Source of the DNA: Alligator mississippiensis | Taxonomy: Eukaryota > Chordata > Crocodylia > Alligatoridae | Length of the DNA stretch: 64,000 nt | Direction of reading: 5' to 3' | NCBI RefSeq assembly: GCF_030867095.1 | Contig: NC_081830.1 | Span: forward strand, 36,625,832-36,689,831 | In this document: piece after piece, positions 56,718-64,000 of the stretch | Position numbering within the stretch: position 1 is the stretch's first letter | How the letters are laid out: every line of letters starts with the position of its first letter | The notes under the pieces: generated by a model | The model's input: the letters and a program-made list of their open reading frames with translations, nothing else | What the model was told of the DNA's origin: nothing | Database searches by the model: none | Program-made: the position numbers and the translations under genes

Positions 56718-57477
56718 TGCAAAGCCAAGATTGCTAATAGCAAGAGCCTCTACAGCATCAGCTGCAGGGAATGTTAGTCTGTTCCTCCTTCCTCACACCA
56801 TCAGCCTACTTGCCCAAGGTGCCTTCCCACTTGATCAGAAGATGCAAGACACCAGAACCTCAGGTGAAACACAGCAACCTCTCCTTCTCCTGTGGAAAGC
56901 ACCAGCACATACTGCCTGGACTCTACCTACACTTTTGCTTAACCAGCTGACAATTTCAATTCCAGCAAGTAGGCTCAGAAGCTAAAAGCAGCAGTCTTGG
57001 GGAATCCCCGCTCCTGATGCCAAGGTTCATATCTGTGCGTGTGTGGGGATATCCTTCAACTGGTTTGCTTTCATGTGCACTGGGCCCCTACCAGCAGTGC
57101 ATAGATCTGCTTACTGGGGTAGTTCAATAGCAAGATACTAGGCATGATGAAGGGCTGAACCTGGACATCTCTCTTTAGACCAGTGCTAAGTATTGGTTAT
57201 TGTACACTATCTTTTCTAGACTGTTAATCAGCAGGGAGCTCCCTGTAAAAACTGCTTTATAGAAAAGGAAGAAAAGGTGCTTACATGACTAGACACACAA
57301 GCCTGAACTTAGTTATGATGGGAAGGCAGGGACCTGTAACTTTAAGAAACTCTGGCATAAGCCATAGGAACTGGTTATATATTATACAGAGACACGTGTT
57401 GCACCATGCCAACTACTTCAAATTCATGCACTGAATAAAGCAAGCTTCCCCAGTTCTAAGTGATTACTGAAATCATA
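56718..57477. other. Upstream flank of AQP12, no gene seen
   Basis: No exon or repeat is recognised. Confidence 0.4.
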
Positions 57478-57916
57478 GGGTGCATCCACACATGCAAGCA
57501 CATGTGCTTGCAGCAAGTCAAATAGAAGCGGTGCAAATTTGAGCCGGGGCTTTTTGCTTCGGTACATGTGCTAGGACATGCACTTTGCTGTGGAGCAAAT
57601 TGTGCCACTTGGGGCAAAATAACCCTGCTTGGCTCTTCCCAGATCTGCAGCCAGGGGGAGCTAGAGCTCAGGGCCACCACCTGTGCTGTCCCCTGCAGTA
57701 TAAAAAGCTGCCCTGCCCTGGACCCTCTGTACAAAAAGCTGCCCTGGCAAGCAGCTCAGGGCTACTTGCTCTCAGGAGCTTCTGGGGCCCAGCCACTTGG
57801 TACCTGGGGACACTACCCTTTGTGCCAGCCAAACTACTGCAGCAGCATCCCAAATGCATTTTTAAAAATACCCCAAAATCCATGTTTTTCCACAATTAAA
57901 ACAAAAGATTACTCTA

Positions 57917-57947
57917 TACATACACACACACACACACACACATATCT

Positions 57948-57999
<52 letters not shown>

Positions 58000-58000
58000 C
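57917..58000. repeat. (CA)n/(GA)n compound microsatellite
   Basis: Alternating CA (about 57921-57942) then GA (about 57950-57999) with short interruptions. Confidence 0.95.
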
Positions 58001-58264
58001 AGTTGGGCAATGCTTTATTGGTATATTTACGTTAACGCAATGCGGAAGCCTACCAGTGTCTCTATCATCATGATAAAATAACTTCTAAATACCTATATGT
58101 GTTGATGTGTACTTTTGCTTTTCATATACACATGATGGGTGTATGATGGGGGGGATGTGGCCACAGCCGCCCCCCACCCCGGGTCCCAGCTCCCCCTGGA
58201 GGGCCACAGCCCTCTGTCCAGGTCTCATAACTTACCTTTAGCAGCAGCAGTGAGTGGGGCGCTC

Positions 58265-58570
58265 TGAGCCATGGCAACAGGACCCAGCATGACACATAGG
58301 GACCGCATGCCAGGACCTGTGGCCTTTCTACCACCCGGCAGGGCCAGGCCACAGTGACAGGACCCGGAGCAGGACACGGGGACTGCATGCCAGGCCCAGC
58401 TGGGTCCTGGGGCGCCTCTGCCACCCAGCTGGGCTGGGCCATGGTGGCAGGACTCAGTGCAGCATGCAGGGACTGCACGCCAGACCCAGTCAGGTCTTGC
58501 CACCCTTGGGGCCCCTCTGCCACCTGGCTGGACCGTTCCCATGGCAGCAGGACCCGGCGCGCACACCATG
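58265..58570. repeat. Minisatellite, about four units of 80-100 bp
   Basis: atggcaacaggacccagc at 58271, acagtgacaggacccgg at 58351, atggtggcaggactcag at 58441 and atggcagcaggacccgg at 58541 mark successive unit starts. Each is followed by a gactgcatgccagg-like block and a ccacccagctggg-like block. GC-rich and non-coding. Confidence 0.75.
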
Positions 58571-58947
58571 CCCAGATGGGTCATGCCACACCAGGTCCTG
58601 CCACCAAGAGCCTGGCATGGCCAGGCAACAGAGGGGCCCCAGGGCCAGCAGGACCCAGCTAGGTGTGGTGCAGAGTCCCCACATGCCACACCGTGTCCTG
58701 CCTCTGCCCTGCTGTGCCTGGATATCCAGGGGTCTAATTTTCTCCCCGCAGGGAACATTTTTTTTGTTCGCGCACATGCCTCTTGCCCCACCTCAAAGGG
58801 GTTTGAGCTGGGGCAAGAGGCACGTGCGCGCTTGTCTGGATGTGCCCATATTGAATAAAACAGAATGTACACCAATTAAAAAGCATGGAGCAGTTACATG
58901 CCTCTTGAGACCACAGAAATACTGATCAATTGGAGAAGGCTTAAACT

Positions 58948-59189
58948 AGAGATGACCAACCTGCAGCACATGCCACAAGTGCCATGGGCAACCTCTGCAT
59001 GTGACACCAGGCAGATCGGAGGTGGAGCAGGGAACACAGTGGCAGATAGGGCAGGAAGCAGAAAGAAAGAAAAGCAGAACAGGAAGGGAGCACAGGGCAA
59101 AGCAGCAGATTGGGCACAGGACTGGAGTGACACATAGGGAGGGCCCAGAGCTTAATTTGTGGCACTCCTACCTATAAGGTTGGCCTCTA
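58948..59189 (+). mobile_element. Short DNA-transposon-like element with AGAGgCCAACCT ends
   Basis: The left end agagatgaccaacct and right end aggttggcctct are inverted. The purine-rich interior (gcagaaagaaagaaaagcag, gcagcagattgggcacagga, cttaatttgtggcactccta) matches partial copies at 7106 and 63642. Non-coding, and the target duplication is not resolved. Confidence 0.55.
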
Positions 59190-59288
59190 ATGGTTTAAAC
59201 AGTGCTCCTTTCTGCACTTGCAAACAATGCATGCCAGCAAAGACGCAACAAGGCTGCCTCCTGACTATATGTTAACAGCTGATTTGAA

Positions 59289-59428
59289 GGTATAGGTTGT
59301 AGTCATGTTGATCTAAGGATATAGGCAGACAATGTTCTTTGGATAAATCTGATCTCTTTTATTAGATCAACTAAAATAGTTGGAAATTATAAGCCTTTGG
59401 GTACAAACACCTTTTGTCAGCCTGACAG
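59289..59428 (-). mobile_element. 3'-anchored retroposon copy, about 140 bp
   Basis: ggtataggttgtagtcatgt, tctttggataaatctgatct, cttttattagatcaact, then gggtacaaacaccttttgtc, the same order as the copy at 42776 but ending earlier. No clear target duplication was found. Confidence 0.7.
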
Positions 59429-59975
59429 TGGGTGCACGCCAGAGGGTGTGGGAGTATGGCTCTTGCAGCTACATGCACCCCCAGATCTCCAGGGGGGCAA
59501 AGAATGCTGCTGCTGCAGGCTGGAGCCAGTGGCAGCACCAGGTTCTTCTTAGTACTCAGGGCAGGCGATGGCAGTGCTGAGAAGGGGGCTGCAGCCACCC
59601 CAAAATTCACCATAGCCCCCTAACCTGCCTTCCCAGCACCGCTACCACCTGCCCTGAGCACTGGGAAGAGACGTTGATGCCACTAGGCCCAGCTCACAGC
59701 AGCAATCTGCTCACGTCCCGCACGCAGATCCAGGGTCATGCCCCCCAACAATCTCGGGAAGAGCCTGGCGCAGCCCCCCAGTGCGCAGCCCCCCCCACTG
59801 ACGGCTCCCTCCACTTTGCTCCCTGCCTACTGGGCTGTGCCGCACCCCTCCCACTACATACTTACCTCGCATATAACAAATTTTGGGCGTAAAAATGGTC
59901 ATTGCATGAGTGAATTTGCATATACAAAACCCCCTTAAAGTGAGGGAAACCCATTCCAGATAGAGATACATCAGA
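59429..59975. other. Intergenic, GC-rich patch, no gene seen
   Basis: C- and G-rich stretch to about 59850 with chance open frames. No domain is recognised. Confidence 0.4.
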
Positions 59976-60545
59976 CATGGGACAAGAGTTAAGTAGGTAC
60001 AAGCTTAAGCACTTTGCAGCAAGGTGTGGATTAGTATTTCAAATTCCCTTTGCTCTTCAAGCCAATTGTTTGGTAGAAAACAGAATAAAGTCAGCACCTC
60101 CTGAGAAAGGCTGTCAGAACGAGCCCTACCAAGCTCAGTTAAATTACAGAACAGCAGCAACAAAGCCTGGGTTGTCCCCTAACAAATTTTTTGGTTCAAA
60201 AGAATGCTGTAAACAATGAAATGAAAGAGCTAGCAAAGCCTGGGCCAGTGAAAATCAAGCTCATCATTAAAGGTGGTCGAGTGGACCCCAAATGAGCAAC
60301 TCCTCTCAGGTCTCCAGTTGTACAGACGTCCTTGCCTCACAGAGACATTGGGAGCATACTTGCATTGTAGACTGTGAAGTATCCAGATACTATGCTGAGA
60401 GGAGAAAGAAAAATACCACAGAAAAAAGGCCAAACTGAAATGCCTCTTTTGGATTTGGGGCCCATTGTACTGACCACAGAAGAGACTATCCTGACTCCCA
60501 TGCGAGGGAACTGAGAGCTGGTTAGGCATCTCACTGTAACCAGAG
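59976..60545 (+). mobile_element. Fossil Ty3/Gypsy-like LTR-retroelement fragment (integrase C-terminal region)
   Basis: The plus-strand translation contains ALQANCLVENRIK and YQAQLNYRTAATKPGLSPNK. These resemble the QANGLVEN...LLNYRTTP...GLSPAELL region of Ty3/Gypsy-type (and related retroviral-type) integrases. Only this portion is recognised. It is broken and incomplete, with no terminal repeats seen, and is an old fossil. Confidence 0.55.
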
Positions 60546-60597
60546 CATTAACATCCACAAAGAAAGCAAGAAACCTCCACTGTTGTATTAATTCAGT

Positions 60598-60603
60598 TTT
60601 ATT
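60598..60603 (-). terminator. Possible polyadenylation signal of a minus-strand gene entering from beyond the window
   Basis: Minus-strand AATAAA followed within 20-40 bases by a GT-rich tract (gtggaggtttcttgctttct). The adjacent 60.6-63.6 kb lacks recognisable repeats, as expected of a long 3'UTR. If conserved order holds, KIF1A would be a candidate owner, but no coding exon is visible. Confidence 0.35.
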
Positions 60604-63600
60604 TTCCTGCTAGTACTTTGTTTTATACAAAAAAAACTTTCCAAGAGACATAGGTATCAAATCAACCTTGAGCTGAGGATTAGGCACTTAATACAGTTGA
60701 AAATGACCCCTTTTTACTGTGGCGACATGGAGACTGCACCATTACATGAAAAAAGGGACTGTACATTTTCAACCAGTCGCAGAACTACTTGACCCCTTCT
60801 CCCACTTATTATTGCAGATGAAAGAAAAAAAGATCTTTTGGGCAAAGGCACGTGTTTTTGTGAAGTGACAGACAACCCTGGGCATCTTCCTCTATCCTGA
60901 TGTTAGCAAGGTGCCCTTCTTCCTCAGAATGCACTTTGGATTGCTGTTGAAAGCACCATGTGCTCAGCTGTCATTTCTACACATAATCTAACGTCCGTGT
61001 GCTGGATAAATCCATTACATTGTTCCTAGAGGTAACCCCCATTGAAGACTTATTTGGAAATTCTTTGATTCAAAGGAGCATCCGTTGCAATCCCTCTTAT
61101 TGTCACCAGCTCTACCCAGGAAAGCGTGACAGAGCGGCAGCCGGGCTGCTCTATCCAAAACCAGCTGATGGAGTCCCTGCCTAGGGGAGATGGCATGTGT
61201 AAGTACAGGTGGGCATCCCAGGCTGGAAATACTGCTCCGCCAGTCAAATCCTCTAGTCCTTACTTGGAGAAAACATCCTTTGGAAGTCTCTAGGAAGTCT
61301 CCCCCACACAAGGACTACAGGAGATCGGGGCACTGCAACCACACAACCTTGTCTGGAAAGAACAAAATACAAAAAAGGACAATAAAAAGAATGCTTATAC
61401 AGATTTAAGATGCTAGCTGTTGCATGGCTCGGAGAAAGACATGCTAATTGTAGCAGGCTACTGGTTACACCAATGACTAGAATAGACCATTCCTGAGCTC
61501 AAAATCATTCACTCCCTCTAAACCAATGCTTCCCTTCATCTCTGGTCTTCAGGAAAACAGGAGTGGGCCCAGCTCCCAAAGACCTGGTCTCCCTTACCAA
61601 GTCCATGGAAAGCTTTGCTGCAGAAGGCCCCTTTCTGTCAGGAGACAGAGTGGATAGCTGGACAAGACAGCCCAGAGATACCTCTCCCATCTCTCAACAT
61701 TTCCTGCACACCTTGAAGTGACATTCTGTATTTGTATCTTAGTTGTAAGACCCCAGGGAGGGTTTAGTATATCTGACAAATAAGCCTTGCCTATACTGCA
61801 GCAGTCTATCACTGCAAGAACCTCTCAATCCACCTGACTTACGGATATGGGCACCTCACCTCCTGACTTGTGCTCCATGACCAGAAGTACATGGTAGAAG
61901 CCAGACTTCACTCAGGACTGGGTAGGAGGCCACTAGTTCTATTATACACATCTCTTGACTTATGCCACAATCGTTCAGCTCAACACTACATGCAAAACAA
62001 CACAGAGAACCTTAAAACACTTTCAAAACACACAGCTCTACTGTCCTGATTCAATTTTCCAGCGTAGACAGCCTCGGGGTAGGATGCATACAAGTCAACA
62101 GAAACTGATGTTAATCCATGCTCCTTAAAATGAAAGGCATTTTAATCAGTTACAAACGGCAGGCACGAGAGTAAGCTACCAACCTCTGTCAGTTCACTCT
62201 AACTCAAGACAATATAAAAATGTACTTCCCCTTTCAACAACCACTAGAACAAAAAATAAAGGGATGATGCTTTGGGTCACACAGCACGACTGAAAAATTA
62301 AAGATCCAAAACACCTGCTCCTTTTAAAAAGAGCCCTTCTTATTCTTGCCAATTCATGTATTTAAGTGTAAAACTGCTGTGTGGCACACTTTAAGAGAGA
62401 GGCTTCTTAGGAAATCACTGTTCAAAGGCTTTCTGAACTATTTCCTGTACCAAGCATGTAATTATGTGTGGCATATCCTCCAATTGTACAACTCTCTCAG
62501 GCACAGTAGAGAGATTGTAAGTATATAATGTTACTCTGTAACTTCATGGAGATAATTACCAAAGTACATAATGGCAGGTATACAGATCTGCAACCAATGG
62601 GTTTCTTACCTCACATACCCGCTCAAGCATATAGCAGAAGAGCATGCCACTCTGTAATACATCTTGCGTGGATTAAAAGACAAAGACAGCAGAAAAGCAC
62701 AGGTATCCTTTTTGTGAAGTATCAACACAAAAGAAGCCAGATATTATTGATAAACATGGCCATCTTCCCACTGAAATCTATGGTGGCAGCGCTATGGATA
62801 TGAATAAAAATCAATGACTCCATGTTCCTCCCGCCTGGGCAGTTATGTTGGAAACCTGTAACACGCAGAAATCTTTTATCCTCCTTTGATTCCTCTGGGA
62901 CAGAAATTGTGCTTGCTTTTATATATAGTAAGACCTGCCTACTTATTTTGCTTTCCCAGCAAACAATGGTCTGCATTTTATCTCCCTTTCCCAAAGGCAG
63001 AAATGTGTGAGTAACCTCAGCTTCTATCCTAATGTACTGTGGGGCCTGCAACACTTGCAATTATTTTAAGTACTTCTTGTAGGCACATGACATTGATAGG
63101 GACTGAGACTATTAAGTGGGAAATGGCACTCAGGCTTCTATAAGAAATAAAATATACATTCTTTGAATAAACTGAAAAGTAATAATCATCAACTCTATTC
63201 TTTTCCTTCCATTTCCTTTTCACCAATACTCAGTGGAAAACAAAACACTTAACCCTGGAATAAAATTATGCTAAAATTAGCTCAATTATTTTGCTGGGTC
63301 TAAATTTTGATTCCTAGTTACAGCTATGCATGGTCATGTTTATACTCACCCTATACACCAAGTCTTTTGTAAACAGGCTCATGCAGCAAGAGTTTAGGTC
63401 TGGAGACCCAGTTATTGGTTTGTGAGGGATATCTGGAAAACTCTCAATCCCCAGAACAATGGACATTCCCTGGGAGGGACCCAAAGGGTGCATGAATGCA
63501 GCACTACTGAGTTTAATGAAGATACAAGCTCTTCATCCCTATAGCTATAGAAGCCACTTTTCTGGTTACATATCCCACCAAGCATGGGAATAGGTACATT

Positions 63601-63641
63601 TTAACCACCAAAATACTAGGCATGATCAGTATCTTCCTCTA
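60604..63641. other. Repeat-poor stretch, possible long 3'UTR on the minus strand
   Basis: About 3 kb without CR1, hAT-type or retroposon sequence, unusual for this window. The open frames are short and without domains. Confidence 0.35.
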
Positions 63642-63880
63642 CATCAAGGGTGCCTAACCCACAGCGCAGAGGCCAAAAGTGGCAGAGGCATCCTCTGCAC
63701 GCGAAACACAGCAGACTGGGGAGGAGGCAGGCAGATACGGCAGAAAGCAGAAACAGGGCATCAGATCAAGCAGGGAGCACAAGGCACTAAACAAAACAGA
63801 GCAGCAGACTGTTCAGGGGAAAGGGATTGGAGTGGCCCTTGGGGAGTGTGCGAGGCTAAATTGAGGCACACCAGCCAAGA
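63642..63880 (+). mobile_element. Partial copy of the GCAGAAAGCAG-rich short element family
   Basis: atcaagggtgcctaaccc at the left, then gatacggcagaaagcagaaa, gagcagcagactgttcaggg, gattggagtggccc and ctaaattgaggcacaccagc. It is parallel to the copy at 58948-59189 with more decay. Confidence 0.45.
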
Positions 63881-64000
63881 AAGCTTTCCCCCACTACTCT
63901 AGATGATAGGCAAATATTTCACAAGAAGCAGGCTGAGGTAATTGTGGCTCGACCCAAACGCTTCCCTTGCAGTCTCCCTGCTTCGTCTGACAATAGACAG
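63881..64000. other. Intergenic, window edge
   Basis: Nothing is recognised. Confidence 0.4.

Larger units (their letters stand above)
57478..58847. mobile_element. Inverted-repeat DNA element, 1.37 kb, containing microsatellites and a minisatellite
   Basis: The left end gggtgcatccacacatgcaa and the inverted right end (gggcacatccagacaagcg on the minus strand) agree over about 28 bp with several differences. Each end carries a hairpin. GCAAGCACATGTGCTTGC (57494-57511) is a perfect 18-bp palindrome, and gcgcacatgcctcttgcccc near 58771 pairs with ctggggcaagaggcacgtgc near 58808. ata flanks both sides, so the duplication may be 2-3 bp. The superfamily is unassigned. The long minus-strand frame across the right half has no recognised domain. 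Confidence 0.55.

Noticed and set aside
58225-58875. 216-codon minus-strand open frame
   Set aside because: It runs through a GC-rich minisatellite inside an inverted-repeat element. Its repetitive Trp/Gly/Pro composition follows from the tandem units.

Overview
This is a vertebrate nuclear window from a sauropsid, most likely a crocodilian. The main evidence is the repeat landscape: many CR1 LINEs, all but one of them minus-strand or 3'-anchored, short hAT-type elements, two MIR/CORE-SINE relics, and a 3'-anchored retroposon family that I associate with crocodilian and turtle DNA. The species assignment rests on family recognition and was not checked by search.

Only two host protein-coding genes can be supported, and both lie in the right half. 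A galactose-3-O-sulfotransferase 2-like gene (GAL3ST2) is on the plus strand. Two exons are visible (38132..39122 and 39901..40740), and the exon with the cytoplasmic tail and signal anchor was not found. Aquaporin-12 (AQP12) is on the minus strand in three exons (56543..55937, 53895..53779, 52905..52715). It is complete, 304 residues long, and has consensus splice sites and a plausible TATA-type core promoter. The two genes converge. In human both families map to 2q37.3. A repeat-poor stretch beyond 60.6 kb begins with a minus-strand AATAAA and could be the 3'UTR of the next gene, possibly KIF1A, but this is inference.

The left 38 kb is intergenic and made of nested repeats. At 960-4300 an old jockey-superfamily-like LINE relic carries a retroposon copy with a 14-bp target duplication. 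That copy is split by a young CR1 (2337-3952) and by a hAT-type element with an 8-bp duplication (3978-4164). Other CR1 copies lie at 12.2-13.3, 14.1, 19.8-20.2, 22.9, 27.5-29.3, 41.9-44.3 and 51.1-51.9 kb. The 41.9-44.3 kb copy keeps part of ORF1 joined in frame to ORF2, and it is split by a retroposon with its own target duplication. A fossil Ty3/Gypsy-like integrase fragment lies near 60 kb.

Other structures include several foldback elements, a family with GGGACAGACATT termini and GC-rich interiors, a 1.37-kb inverted-repeat element containing an 80-100 bp minisatellite, a GC/CpG-rich block at 33.0-34.0 kb of unknown nature, and a 40-bp poly(A)-tailed insertion with a 15-17 bp target duplication at 25.1 kb. 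I saw no tRNA, rRNA, CRISPR or prokaryotic operon features, and no clearly new multi-gene system.
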